Source: Bifidobacterium breve
Lineage (GTDB): Bacteria > Actinomycetota > Actinomycetes > Nanopelagicales > Nanopelagicaceae
NCBI GenBank assembly: GCA_945860245.1
Contig: CAMAPO010000006.1
Location: 1-60,803, forward strand
Direction of reading: 5' to 3'
Length of the DNA: 60,803 bases
Positions 1-10,793 of this stretch are shown here, piece by piece. Within the stretch, counting starts at the first letter, position 1, and each line of letters begins with the position of its first letter. The translations under genes were made by a program, and so were the position numbers. The notes below the pieces were generated by a model, which was not told where the DNA came from, searched no databases, and saw nothing but the letters and a program-made list of their open reading frames with translations.

Positions 1-116
1 AGATCATCAATATCTACACCGCGATAGCGCAGCGCGCTACCTTCTTTATCTGGTTCAGCAATCTCTGATTCAAATGCAATAACGCCTTCGAGTCCTGGCT
101 TGAAATCATCTGACAC
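1..116 (-). CDS. gltA: Citrate synthase, N-terminal fragment (runs off the left edge)
   Basis: Only the first 38 or so codons are in the window. Reading from a GTG at 114-116, the protein begins VSDDFKPGLEGVIAFESEIA and continues through EPDKEG, ALRYRGVDIDD. This is the typical N-terminus of actinobacterial citrate synthase, including the RYRGVDI segment of the small domain. The enzyme condenses oxaloacetate and acetyl-CoA in the TCA cycle in the cytoplasm. A weak ribosome-binding site (TGGAG) lies 5-10 nt upstream of the GTG. The gene is divergent from pdxH. In mycobacteria citrate synthase and serC genes are also close, which supports the call. The catalytic residues lie outside the window and cannot be checked. 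Confidence 0.85.
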   Translation of the reverse strand, partial: MSDDFKPGLEGVIAFESEIAEPDKEGSALRYRGVDIDD

Positions 117-248
117 GGTGTAGCTCCAGTCTGGCGCCGGTGGCCGGCGCATTCGTTTATGGCGCTAATTCTGCACCCGAAAGCAGGGTGCCCGCGACCA
201 CCCCTCATCCAAGATGACGCGGGAGCGAAAGTGACGTTAGATACAGAC

Positions 249-923
249 ATGAGCGAAGAGCCTAACCAGAGCCTGACCCGCGATGCCATCCGTGCGATGC
301 GTCGTTCCTATGGCGATACCGGATTGGAAAACCTTCCCGCCGATCCGTTTACCTCATTCTCTATCTGGCTAGCAGAAGCTGCGTCAAATGAATTCATTGT
401 GGAAGCCAATGCCATGGTGCTTTCAACTCTTGGCGCAGATGAAGAGATTACAACGCGCACCGTTTTACTCAAAGATATCTCTGAAGGTGGCTTCACATTC
501 TTTAGTAACTATCAATCACGAAAGGCGCATGCTATTGAAATGCATGATCGCGTCAGTGTCTTATTTCCTTGGTATGCAATGGAGCGACAAGTAAGTATCG
601 CCGGAGTGATTTCGAAAATTTCTGATTCTGAATCAGAAGAGTATTTCGCAACGCGTCCATGGTCGAGTCAGATTGGTGCATGGGCGAGCGCGCAATCTCA
701 ACCTTTGGAATCTCGCGCAGAGTTAGAGAGTCGATTTGCGGGAGCAAGTGAGAAATGGCCAGAAGGTACGGCCGTTCCCCGTCCTCCACATTGGGGTGGC
801 TATCGCATTATCCCGTTGAGTATTGAATTCTGGCAGGGACGCTATTCACGACTGCATGATCGGCTGCGATATGAGAGGCAGACCACCGATTCCGAGTTCG
901 TACTCACTCGCTACTACCCGTAG
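249..923 (+). CDS. pdxH: Pyridoxine/pyridoxamine 5'-phosphate oxidase
   Basis: FMN-dependent oxidase making pyridoxal 5'-phosphate from PNP or PMP, the last step of vitamin B6 synthesis and salvage, in the cytoplasm. The 224-residue product has family hallmarks: NAMVLSTLG near the N-terminus, TRTVLLKDI and SRKAHAIE (FMN and phosphate contacts), FPWYAMERQV, the WSSQIGAWAS block, and a C-terminal WGGYRI, EFWQGR, RLHDR series. Length is normal. The start is uncertain: the ATG at 249 was chosen, but an in-frame GTG at 231 has a better-placed GGGAG box and would add six residues. The gene sits 9 nt before serC, so both are probably co-transcribed. PLP is the SerC cofactor, so the pairing makes biochemical sense. 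Confidence 0.93.
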   Translation: MSEEPNQSLTRDAIRAMRRSYGDTGLENLPADPFTSFSIWLAEAASNEFIVEANAMVLSTLGADEEITTRTVLLKDISEGGFTFFSNYQSRKAHAIEMHDRVSVLFPWYAMERQVSIAGVISKISDSESEEYFATRPWSSQIGAWASAQSQPLESRAELESRFAGASEKWPEGTAVPRPPHWGGYRIIPLSIEFWQGRYSRLHDRLRYERQTTDSEFVLTRYYP

Positions 924-2051
<1,128 letters not shown>

Positions 2052-2054
2052 GTA

Positions 2055-3227
2055 ATGCCACGTAACGTCGTACGCGATCGTTTCTTCTGGCAGGTAGCTT
2101 TCCAGACTGTTGCCGTCAACTTCTTTCTGGGCGGCTTCGGTCCGTCTCAGGGCTTACTTCGTGAAGATCAAGGAACTACGGGTGCCCAAGCTGGACTTCA
2201 CGGAACCGCACTCGGTATCGCTGCAATCATTGCCGGTTCGCTGAACTCGCGACTTGCTCACAAGTACGGCCGCGTCAAACTTTCTTGGCTTGGTGTAGCC
2301 CTCTTCTGTCTTGGATTAAGCGCATTTATTCTCTTCCCAACATATCCAACGACTTTGGTTTCGATTATGTTCGCTGGATTTGGCATCTCGACTGTTGTAA
2401 ATAACGGTCTCACAATGCTTAACCATCATGCAGGGGATAAGGCAGCGCTCACGATCTCTCAAGCAAATGCTGTTGCCTCCGTTGGATTTATTGCGGGAAC
2501 TTTGCTGATTGGAACAATTGCAACTAACTACCCAGATAAATGGCGTCTCGGACTCTTTCTTGTTATTCCAATGTCACTCTTTATCTATCTTTTTCTGCGC
2601 GATAAGAATTACGTTGATCATGTATTTGAAGATGGTGCTCGCCAGACCGGGAAGATGTCATGGAAATTCTGGGTATCGTGGGTTGGTTTTATTGCATGTA
2701 TCGGCAGCGAATTCGCCACCTCATTCTGGGCCGCCTCCCTATTTAAGGACCGCGTCGGTGGAACTGCGGCAGTTGCAACAACAGTGATGCTTGCTTACGG
2801 AATCGGTATGGCACTTGGTCGTTGGTATATGGGACAAATTCTCTTTAGATTCCACTTAGACCAACAATTACTCATAGTAATCAGTGTTCAATTCATTGGC
2901 TTTGGAATTTTCTGGTTCTCGCACAACTTCGCAGTAAGCTTGATTGGACTATTTCTCATTGGCGCAGGGATTTCTACCCAATTTGCACTAGCTTCCCTTC
3001 GCCTTATCGATCTCAGCGACGGAAGACCCGACCAAGCCATTGGCTTGAGTTCGCTAGCTGCAGGTATCGCTATCGCTCTTGCGCCATTTGCTCTGGGATT
3101 ACTTGATGATCAATTCGGTATATCTCGTGCCTACATCATGGTTCCGGTACTCATCGCGATCGCCTTTATTGTTGTCGTTACAATCCCGTCACATGTAAGT
3201 CAGAAGAAGGTTCAGAGTGAGTTATAA
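2055..3227 (+). CDS. MFS transporter, substrate unknown
   Basis: A 390-residue integral membrane protein with about twelve hydrophobic segments. A short cytoplasmic N-terminus is followed by a first segment with the GGFGPSQ turn. The loop between segments 2 and 3 contains HKYGRVKLSW, a version of the MFS signature loop. A central hydrophilic stretch (LRDKNYVDHVFEDGARQ) separates the two six-helix halves. It should sit in the inner membrane as a proton-coupled carrier or exporter. The start is 3 nt after the serC stop, so translation is probably coupled to serC. The substrate cannot be read from the sequence. It ends 41 nt from a convergent second MFS gene, and no clear terminator is visible between them. 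Confidence 0.85.
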   Translation: MPRNVVRDRFFWQVAFQTVAVNFFLGGFGPSQGLLREDQGTTGAQAGLHGTALGIAAIIAGSLNSRLAHKYGRVKLSWLGVALFCLGLSAFILFPTYPTTLVSIMFAGFGISTVVNNGLTMLNHHAGDKAALTISQANAVASVGFIAGTLLIGTIATNYPDKWRLGLFLVIPMSLFIYLFLRDKNYVDHVFEDGARQTGKMSWKFWVSWVGFIACIGSEFATSFWAASLFKDRVGGTAAVATTVMLAYGIGMALGRWYMGQILFRFHLDQQLLIVISVQFIGFGIFWFSHNFAVSLIGLFLIGAGISTQFALASLRLIDLSDGRPDQAIGLSSLAAGIAIALAPFALGLLDDQFGISRAYIMVPVLIAIAFIVVVTIPSHVSQKKVQSEL

Positions 3228-3267
3228 AAGCAGAAGACTTATTTCATTGGTAACGCTGATAATTTTA

Positions 3268-4536
3268 CTAGCGTGGATCGTCGTAATTGGCCGGTAATAC
3301 ACCTTCTACAGTGATATCACTTGGTACACCGACTTTATCTTTGTAATACACCCAAATAGCAATCATTCCAATCAATGAAATACCACCGCAGACTGCAACA
3401 CTTTCACGCACACCAATGGCCTCTACGAGAAAGCCAATTGCCATTGATCCAAAGGGTGTACCACCCATAAAAATCAACATGTAAATACCCGTGATTCGAC
3501 CACGGATAGCTGGATCAGAGTGCATCTGCATCAATGAGTTTGCCGTTATCAACATAGTCAGTGCGGTAAACCCACAGATGGGTAACCAAATCGCATACAA
3601 GGTATAGGTAGGCATGACAGAAAGGGCCATTACTACAAGTGAAAAGACCGCACCCATTCGGATCACAAACATCGTGTTCCGTTGCTTTTCAAGACGAGCG
3701 CTCAGTAACGCACCACTTAATGATCCCACCGCAATAAATGTTCCTAATAATCCAAAAGATGCTGCTCCCTTATTAAATTCACCGCGTGCCATCAGCGCAT
3801 TGAAGATCTGAAAGTTAAGTCCAAAAGTGGCAGCAAAGAAGACAGCAATCATTACAACGTAAAGATCTGGTCTCGCCTTCACGTAGGAGAAACCTTCTCG
3901 GATCGTACCTAAAGTCTTTTTACTCTCAGCGATAAAGAATTCTGATTCCCGCATCGATAAGAGCGCGATATTTACTGCGATATAGCTTGTCGCGTTGATG
4001 ATAAATGATGGGCCTGTGCCGTAGTGGGCGATCAGAAAGCCTGAGATCGCAGGTCCTACCAGGCGTCCAGCATTGAAGTTGGCTGAGTTAAGGCTGACCG
4101 CATTTGCTAAATCGGAGTGGCCGACGATTTCAGATGTAAAGGACTGTCTAATTGGTCCATCAATTGCACCTGAAATTCCGAGGACTGCGGCGCAGGCAAA
4201 GACATGCCACAACTGAATGTCTCCGCTTATCACCAAGATTCCGAGCGTCAGTGCGGAGAGCCCACCAAAAGTATTTGTAACAACAAGGGCAATACGTTTA
4301 TTTACTCGATCGGCAAGTAACCCACCATGCAAGGTGAAAAAAAGGAATGGCGCAAATTGGATAGCAGTGACAAGTCCTAGGTAGTAACCATTGTTATTTG
4401 TAAGTTCAAGGACGAGCCAATCTTGCGCGATGCGCTGAGCCCATGAACCAATATTGGATACGGCGTTGGCGGGAAAGAGAATTCGGTAATTACGATGGCG
4501 GAAAGAACGCCAATTGCCATTCTCATCCACGCGCAT
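3268..4536 (-). CDS. MFS transporter, EntS-like exporter family
   Basis: A 422-residue MFS protein with twelve predicted helices. The N-terminus WRSFRHRNYRILFPANAVSN followed by IGSWAQRIAQDWLVLEL is characteristic of the EntS/DHA3 exporter group. GGLLADRVNKRIALV is the loop 2-3 signature. Mycobacteria carry an MFS gene at the equivalent position between DUF2530 and the cold-shock gene. The start at 4536 was chosen over an ATG at 4542 because the -10 box TATAGT (4544-4549) lies 7 nt upstream of it but only 1 nt from the other. This would make the transcript leaderless. Divergent from the DUF2530 gene. The transported molecule is unknown; drugs, siderophores or metabolites are possible. Confidence 0.86.
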   Translation of the reverse strand: MRVDENGNWRSFRHRNYRILFPANAVSNIGSWAQRIAQDWLVLELTNNNGYYLGLVTAIQFAPFLFFTLHGGLLADRVNKRIALVVTNTFGGLSALTLGILVISGDIQLWHVFACAAVLGISGAIDGPIRQSFTSEIVGHSDLANAVSLNSANFNAGRLVGPAISGFLIAHYGTGPSFIINATSYIAVNIALLSMRESEFFIAESKKTLGTIREGFSYVKARPDLYVVMIAVFFAATFGLNFQIFNALMARGEFNKGAASFGLLGTFIAVGSLSGALLSARLEKQRNTMFVIRMGAVFSLVVMALSVMPTYTLYAIWLPICGFTALTMLITANSLMQMHSDPAIRGRITGIYMLIFMGGTPFGSMAIGFLVEAIGVRESVAVCGGISLIGMIAIWVYYKDKVGVPSDITVEGVLPANYDDPR

Positions 4537-4542
4537 TCGCAT

Positions 4543-4549
4543 TACTATA
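4543..4549. promoter_or_regulatory. Overlapping divergent -10 boxes (MFS / DUF2530)
   Basis: Reading right, TACTAT (4543-4548) is 6 nt before the DUF2530 ATG. Reading left, TATAGT (4544-4549) is 7 nt before the MFS ATG at 4536. The two hexamers overlap by five bases, so one symmetrical element can serve both strands. Both transcripts would be leaderless. No strong -35 boxes are evident. Confidence 0.6.
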
Positions 4550-4554
4550 GTCCT

Positions 4555-4749
4555 ATGTCAGAGAAGTCGCCGATTAAGTCCGTCGTCATTCTCATCGCGA
4601 TAGGAACAATCGGCTGGTTGATTGCCGGAATGGTTGCCGTCACCCTTGATTATGATTCTAAATACGTGTGGACATGCGTAGTCGGCGCTTTATTAGGTGC
4701 AACTGGAATTCGATACTCAATTAGACGAGATCGACGAAGCGGGATTTAA
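4555..4749 (+). CDS. DUF2530 small membrane protein
   Basis: A 64-residue protein with two hydrophobic segments (about residues 9-30 and 36-52) separated by a short polar turn, and a basic tail RRDRRSG. Size, two-helix layout and position beside the MFS and cold-shock genes match the actinobacterial DUF2530 family, whose function is not known. It should sit in the cytoplasmic membrane with both ends inside. The ATG at 4555 was chosen because TACTAT lies 6 nt upstream and an in-frame upstream extension reads into the MFS gene on the other strand. Its stop overlaps the convergent cold-shock gene by 4 nt. Confidence 0.75.
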   Translation: MSEKSPIKSVVILIAIGTIGWLIAGMVAVTLDYDSKYVWTCVVGALLGATGIRYSIRRDRRSGI

Positions 4750-5129
4750 GCTTCTAGCTGACCGGCGATACCGCGAAGTACGCGACCAAGACGTTCTGCT
4801 TCTGCACCAGATGGATGACGACCTTGACGAAGACCGTTACCAACCTTATCCAAAATCTTGATTGTGTCTTCAATCATCGCAGCAAGATCATCATTATTAA
4901 CACGAGAATTATCAGCCAGTGAAACTGGTGCATCAACAATATGCACTGACATTGCCTGTGGTCCCTTACGTGAATCAATCACAGAGAACTCAAGCTTTGT
5001 TCCTGGCTTTACTGATGGAACGCCTTCAGGCAGTGCTGATGCAGCTAAATAAACATCTTCGCCCTCATCGGATGAGATGAAACCAAAACCTTTTTCGAGG
5101 CTAAACCATTTAACGCGGCCTGAAGGCAT
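4746..5129 (-). CDS. Cold-shock domain protein with C-terminal extension
   Basis: A 127-residue protein. Residues 1-66 form a cold-shock fold with both nucleic-acid-binding motifs recognisable: GRVKWFSLEKGFGFIS (RNP1-like) and DVYLAASAL (a variant of RNP2). The remaining 60 residues, DDLAAMIEDTIKIL onward, are helical and typical of the longer actinobacterial paralogue (135 residues in mycobacteria), not of CspA-type proteins of about 67 residues. It probably binds single-stranded RNA or DNA as a chaperone in the cytoplasm; the role of the tail is unknown. A ribosome-binding site (AAGGAG) lies upstream. It follows the DUF3027 gene in the same direction with a gap of about 100 nt. Confidence 0.9.
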   Translation of the reverse strand: MPSGRVKWFSLEKGFGFISSDEGEDVYLAASALPEGVPSVKPGTKLEFSVIDSRKGPQAMSVHIVDAPVSLADNSRVNNDDLAAMIEDTIKILDKVGNGLRQGRHPSGAEAERLGRVLRGIAGQLEA

Positions 5130-5230
5130 GGGGTGCTCCTTATAAGAATTTCGGTACTCGTGTAGCCGCTGGGGTGCGGGCAGGGGTCAAGTTTATCGCA
5201 AGCGAAGGGCGGCGTGAACCCGGATTAAAG

Positions 5231-5902
5231 CTAGTTGTTGAGCGTAGCTTCGGAGTGCGCGCCGCAGCCGTGATCGACTGAGACTACGCGTGCATCATCT
5301 GGTGCGATCGCATTGGCGCAAACGCCGAAGGATGCGCGAAGTGAGCCCGCGATTGGAATAAAGAATCCGCAAGATGCGCAAGGCTTGGGTGCGTTCTGTG
5401 CCAGCGGCGTATTTGGCCCACGATCACCGGTGTACCAACGCTTACTTGCTTGATCGCGACCCTCAATGGAAAGTACCCGCGGACGCATTAAACCAAGATC
5501 AAAGACCTCGGTTGCATCTAAGCCTTCATCTTGCGCCAACGCGTTAACGCCAGGAACTAAACGAGTGTCATCTAAAACACTTGGCACAATAATTCCGGGT
5601 TGAATATCCTCTGGCTGAATACGATCTTTATATTCAATCCAATCTGGCGCAAGAAGTGAATCTGGGCCAGGAAGAACTACAACATCACAAACAGTTGGTT
5701 CCGTTGTGGCATCGACCTTTGCGACAGTGACACACCAGCGCCAACCTTTATAACCTTGAATATCCGCATTAAATAGATAACTGGCAACGCGATTTTCATC
5801 TTCGAATTCGACAGAGATGAAAGCGCCGACCTGCGAAGGCTTTTCAGCCCCCGCAAGTGCAGCATCTCTTGCAATCTCTTGTGCGTCGAACCCTTTTTTC
5901 AT
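5231..5902 (-). CDS. DUF3027 family protein
   Basis: A 223-residue soluble protein matching the actinobacterial DUF3027 family, whose function is unknown. Recognisable parts are an N-terminal helical start (MKKGFDAQEIARDAALAG), a middle block with GYKGWRWCVTVA and LLAPDWIEYKDRI, and a C-terminal cysteine cluster: CASCG, then FGVCANA and HGCGAHSEA. The cluster suggests a zinc-binding knuckle. The ATG at 5902 was chosen because it falls 4 nt after the groEL stop; a longer reading would overlap groEL. Its place between groEL and the cold-shock gene may mean it shares stress-linked transcription. No signal peptide is seen. A role in transcription or translation is a guess only. Confidence 0.8.
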   Translation of the reverse strand: MKKGFDAQEIARDAALAGAEKPSQVGAFISVEFEDENRVASYLFNADIQGYKGWRWCVTVAKVDATTEPTVCDVVVLPGPDSLLAPDWIEYKDRIQPEDIQPGIIVPSVLDDTRLVPGVNALAQDEGLDATEVFDLGLMRPRVLSIEGRDQASKRWYTGDRGPNTPLAQNAPKPCASCGFFIPIAGSLRASFGVCANAIAPDDARVVSVDHGCGAHSEATLNN

Positions 5903-5906
5903 TAAA

Positions 5907-7541
<1,635 letters not shown>

Positions 7542-7569
7542 TCAGAGGTTTCTAGCTTTAGGGGGCGTT

Positions 7570-7596
7570 TTATCACTCACACCCCGAGAGTGCTAA
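7570..7596. promoter_or_regulatory. CIRCE operator (HrcA binding site) upstream of groEL
   Basis: Inverted repeat TTATCACTC, 9-nt spacer, GAGTGCTAA. The consensus is TTAGCACTC-N9-GAGTGCTAA, so only one base of 18 differs. Its position 41 nt upstream of the groEL start fits the 5' untranslated or promoter region. HrcA repressor would bind here and be released on heat stress. Confidence 0.92.
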
Positions 7597-7642
7597 CGCC
7601 AAATCTACGGCCTTCTATTGAGAGGTGCAAAACGAGGTGGGT

Positions 7643-7909
7643 TTAGCGCGCAGAGCGGGCGTTCATGCGGGCCTCACGGAGGCGGCGCAGGCGCTTAACG
7701 AGCATAGGAGATGCGGTGAGGGCATCATCTCGGTCAATTAGGTCGTTAAGCAATTGGTAATAACGTGGTGCGTTTAGATCAAATAGCTCTTTAATCGCAG
7801 ATTCTTTAGCGCCAGCAAAGCGCCACCAATTAGATTCGAAATCTAGAATGCGAATTTCTAGCTCGCTTAGTGAATTACTCGCTTGCTGGTTATTTTCGAG
7901 CGCTGACAT
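7643..7909 (-). CDS. DUF3263 family protein
   Basis: An 88-residue protein whose central 70 residues match the actinobacterial DUF3263 family: LDFESNWWRFAGAKESAIKE, then LFDLNAPRYYQLLNDLIDRD, ending in LVKRLRRLREARMNARSAR. The pattern resembles a helix-turn-helix, so DNA binding is plausible but unproven. The N-terminal 15 residues are polar and probably disordered. A -10 box TAAGAT (7917-7922) sits 7 nt before the ATG, suggesting a leaderless transcript of its own. It lies 113 nt from the groEL start, in the same direction and upstream of the CIRCE element, so groEL has its own promoter. Confidence 0.88.
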   Translation of the reverse strand: MSALENNQQASNSLSELEIRILDFESNWWRFAGAKESAIKELFDLNAPRYYQLLNDLIDRDDALTASPMLVKRLRRLREARMNARSAR

Positions 7910-7949
7910 ACGCCAAATCTTAAACTAGGGAGCGCATAATTTGTGGGAT

Positions 7950-9302
7950 TTAGAGCGTATCTAAAATCATTGAGATATCAGAAACCTTGGTATAGGGATT
8001 TACTATGGCAAAGCGCAAAATTGCTTCGCTTTTATCTGATGATGGCGGGATAAAACCAATTTGATCTGCTAATAATTTATCGCTCCACTTTTGATAATCC
8101 GCAGCCACCCACCCTTTGCGCTTAAAGGCAACAATCGAAAGTTCTGGCTCCATTATAAGTTCCAAATTGGGATGTGCACGAACTAAATCTGCAGCAGTAC
8201 GTGCCACATTTAAAGTCTCTTCCATCGCTTCGGTATATGCATCTGTACCGTGCGCTGCAAGTGAGAACCAGAATGGCAAGCCGCGCACGCGCCGCGTTAA
8301 ATGAATTGCATAATCTGAGGGCGACCAGGAGCCATCGTGCAAAGTTTCTAAATAAGAAGCATGCTGAGTATGACTCTCTTTTGCAATTTCGGGGTTGCGG
8401 TAGATAAGTGCGCAGGCATCAAAGGGTGCAAAGAGCCACTTATGTGGATCCACAATGAGCGAGTCAGCTTTTTCGACTCCATTGAATTTAGCGCGCACCG
8501 ATGGCGCGCAGAGCGCCGCCAATCCATAAGCCCCATCGACGTGGAACCAGATATCTCGCTCGTGAGTTGCAGCACCGACTGTTTCAAGGTCGTCGATAAT
8601 TCCTAGATTTGTCGTACCGCCGGTTGCAACCACAACGAAGACGCGGGTTTCTGTTGTGGCATGAAATTTATCAATAGCCACACCAACTTCATCACCGTAA
8701 ATTTTGCGATCGCTACCTGGTTCAATCTTCAATAAATCCACATCCATAATGTGGGCAGCAGTAGCAATAGATGAATGCGCTTCGGTGCTGCAAGCGATTG
8801 CCCAGCGGGAGGTATTGGGAAATTTCTTCCGTGCATCAGCACGTGCCGCGACTAAGGCAGAGAGATTTCCATTGGTCCCACCTTGTACAAATACTCCACC
8901 AGCAGATTGTGGCAGACCAGCTAAGTCAGCGATCCAACGTAGCGCTTGATTTTCAGCAAAGACCGCCCCTGCACCTTCTTGCCAAGAGCCGCCATACAGA
9001 GAGCTAGCGCCGACGACTAAATCAAATAGGTTGGAATATTCAGTCGGTGCAGATGGAATAAATGCCAAATTGCGCGGATGATCTGTGGAGATACAAGCCT
9101 TTGCTAAAACGCTTGTAAATACTTCGAGTGCTTGGTGGCCACCTAAACCTTTAGCTGTGATGGTGTTGCCGACTTCGCTAAATAAATCTTCGGCGGTGCG
9201 TGGACCATCTAACGGTGGATCATCTTTTAAGCGATGCAAGCTATACGCCAAGATTTCTTGCGCAAGTGATTCAACTTCTGGGGTGAAGTTATGAATTGGC
9301 AT
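7950..9302 (-). CDS. PLP-dependent group II decarboxylase family protein
   Basis: A 450-residue fold-type I PLP enzyme resembling aromatic-amino-acid, glutamate and diaminobutyrate decarboxylases. Visible motifs: HPRNLAFIPSAPTEYSNLFD (substrate entry), GGVFVQGGTNGNLSALVAAR (PLP phosphate), FHVDGAYGLAAL (Asp to the pyridine nitrogen) and the Schiff-base lysine in VDPHKWLF (about Lys288). Decarboxylation of an amino acid to an amine is the likely reaction; the substrate cannot be assigned. The start codon overlaps the end of the upstream SDR gene by 14 nt, so the two are co-translated. No signal peptide, so cytoplasmic. Length is normal. Confidence 0.86.
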   Translation of the reverse strand: MPIHNFTPEVESLAQEILAYSLHRLKDDPPLDGPRTAEDLFSEVGNTITAKGLGGHQALEVFTSVLAKACISTDHPRNLAFIPSAPTEYSNLFDLVVGASSLYGGSWQEGAGAVFAENQALRWIADLAGLPQSAGGVFVQGGTNGNLSALVAARADARKKFPNTSRWAIACSTEAHSSIATAAHIMDVDLLKIEPGSDRKIYGDEVGVAIDKFHATTETRVFVVVATGGTTNLGIIDDLETVGAATHERDIWFHVDGAYGLAALCAPSVRAKFNGVEKADSLIVDPHKWLFAPFDACALIYRNPEIAKESHTQHASYLETLHDGSWSPSDYAIHLTRRVRGLPFWFSLAAHGTDAYTEAMEETLNVARTAADLVRAHPNLELIMEPELSIVAFKRKGWVAADYQKWSDKLLADQIGFIPPSSDKSEAILRFAIVNPYTKVSDISMILDTL

Positions 9303-10770
9303 AATCAGTGCGATTAGCCTTTCGAATCAAATTACGCATCATTGTTGGGAATACAAAGATATGGAAGGGAAGGACTGCATACCAATAGAGCTGCCCACCC
9401 AACCCGCGTGGTGAAAAACTCGCTTCTTGGCGAACGATGCGTTGTCCATTTTCTTCACGAATCGAAAATTCGAGCCATGCCTTACCGGGCAGAATCATCT
9501 CGGCATATAGTTTTAACCTAACGCCACGTTCTAACTCTTCTACTCGCCAAAAATCTAGGCTGTCGCCAATGCGAAGGCTTAAGTCATCACGACGACCACG
9601 ACGTAAGCCAACTCCACCGACTAATCGATCTAAAAGCCCACGCATGTACCAAAGGAAATCAGCGCCATACCAACCATTGTCTCCGCCAATACTTTCGATC
9701 GCTTGCCACAAAGCGGGTGCTGAAGCATCAGTTACTTGTTCGCGGCGATCGCGCAGAACCATTTCACCCGCCCACTCGGGATCGCTCTGTGCTTTCTGCC
9801 ATGGAGCAGTTGGGTATGCCGCATCTGACCAACGAGTAATTACATCGTGATCGGCAATTTTTGAAAGCGCCAGAGTAATTGCACCCTCAACATCGATAAA
9901 TCCTTCTGGTGGTGGCGCAATTATTGAATCAATACTCTTTTTCTGATCTGCAACAACTTCGCTAATTAAAGATTCAACAAGCGGACGCGCTAGTGAAGTT
10001 GGGACAGGTGTAACGAAACCAATCCAAAGACTGGATAACTTTGGTGTGAGTACCGGAACTTGAATAATCCAGCGCTTGCGCAGACCAGATAGCTTTGCAA
10101 ATTTCTGCATCATATCTGCGTAGGAAAGGACTTCTTTGCCACCGATATCGCAGATTTTGGAAACTGGCGTGGGTAGCACTGCACACGTGCGCAAATAATA
10201 AAGCGCATCACGAATTGAAATTGGTTGCGTTAAATTCGATACCCATTTCGGGGTTGTCATAATCGGCAAGCGATGTGTTAGGTGGCGTAACATTTCAAAA
10301 GATGCAGAGCCAGAACCGATGATGATTCCAGCGCGAAGCTCAAGCACCGGAACTTTTCCAGATGCTAATTGCGCTCCTGTATTCATACGCGATGCAAGAT
10401 GTTGGCTTCGATTTTTATCGTTGGCGATGCCGCCTAAGTAAACAATTTGCGAAACACTTTCTGCTTCAGCGGCGAGCGCAAAATTCTTTGCCATCGCGTT
10501 TTCAACTTCATCGAAGTTTTTTCCAGCATTTATCGAATGCAATAGGTAGAAAGTGGTATGGACGCCACGTAATGCCCGACTCAGATCAGCCAGATTGTTA
10601 GCATTTCCTTCAACTATTTCTACATCCTTTGCCCACGGTTGATCTTTAACTTTCTGGGCGTCACGGACTAAAACTCGGACCGCACATTTATCTTCAACTA
10701 AATCGCGGACTAATCGCCCACCTACATAGCCGGATGCTCCAGTGACCAGGATTAAGCGCTGCGAGTTCAT
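9289..10770 (-). CDS. SDR-family NAD(P)-binding protein with C-terminal DUF2867 domain
   Basis: A 493-residue protein. The N-terminal 300 residues form an atypical short-chain dehydrogenase fold: ILVTGASGYVGGRLVRDLVE (dinucleotide-binding loop), then TTFYLLHSI and IVYLGGIAND. The C-terminal 180 residues (from about DRREQVTDASAPALWQAIES) match the DUF2867 or SRPBCC-like domain often fused to such SDRs, with the typical end GGQLYWYAVLPFHIFVFP. The reaction is unknown; related proteins are called NAD-dependent epimerases or complex I assembly-like proteins. A -10 box TAGGCT (10778-10783) lies 7 nt before the ATG, overlapping the divergent promoter of the NADH dehydrogenase gene. It overlaps the downstream decarboxylase gene by 14 nt. 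Confidence 0.84.
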   Translation of the reverse strand: MNSQRLILVTGASGYVGGRLVRDLVEDKCAVRVLVRDAQKVKDQPWAKDVEIVEGNANNLADLSRALRGVHTTFYLLHSINAGKNFDEVENAMAKNFALAAEAESVSQIVYLGGIANDKNRSQHLASRMNTGAQLASGKVPVLELRAGIIIGSGSASFEMLRHLTHRLPIMTTPKWVSNLTQPISIRDALYYLRTCAVLPTPVSKICDIGGKEVLSYADMMQKFAKLSGLRKRWIIQVPVLTPKLSSLWIGFVTPVPTSLARPLVESLISEVVADQKKSIDSIIAPPPEGFIDVEGAITLALSKIADHDVITRWSDAAYPTAPWQKAQSDPEWAGEMVLRDRREQVTDASAPALWQAIESIGGDNGWYGADFLWYMRGLLDRLVGGVGLRRGRRDDLSLRIGDSLDFWRVEELERGVRLKLYAEMILPGKAWLEFSIREENGQRIVRQEASFSPRGLGGQLYWYAVLPFHIFVFPTMMRNLIRKANRTDYANS

Positions 10771-10777
10771 GGTTCAG

Positions 10778-10787
10778 AGCCTAGACT
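10778..10787. promoter_or_regulatory. Overlapping divergent -10 boxes (SDR / NDH-2)
   Basis: Rightward TAGACT (10782-10787) is exactly 6 nt before the ndh ATG. Leftward TAGGCT (complement of 10778-10783) is 7 nt before the SDR ATG. The two genes are only 23 nt apart, so both transcripts must be leaderless or nearly so. Confidence 0.6.
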
Positions 10788-10793
10788 GCGCCT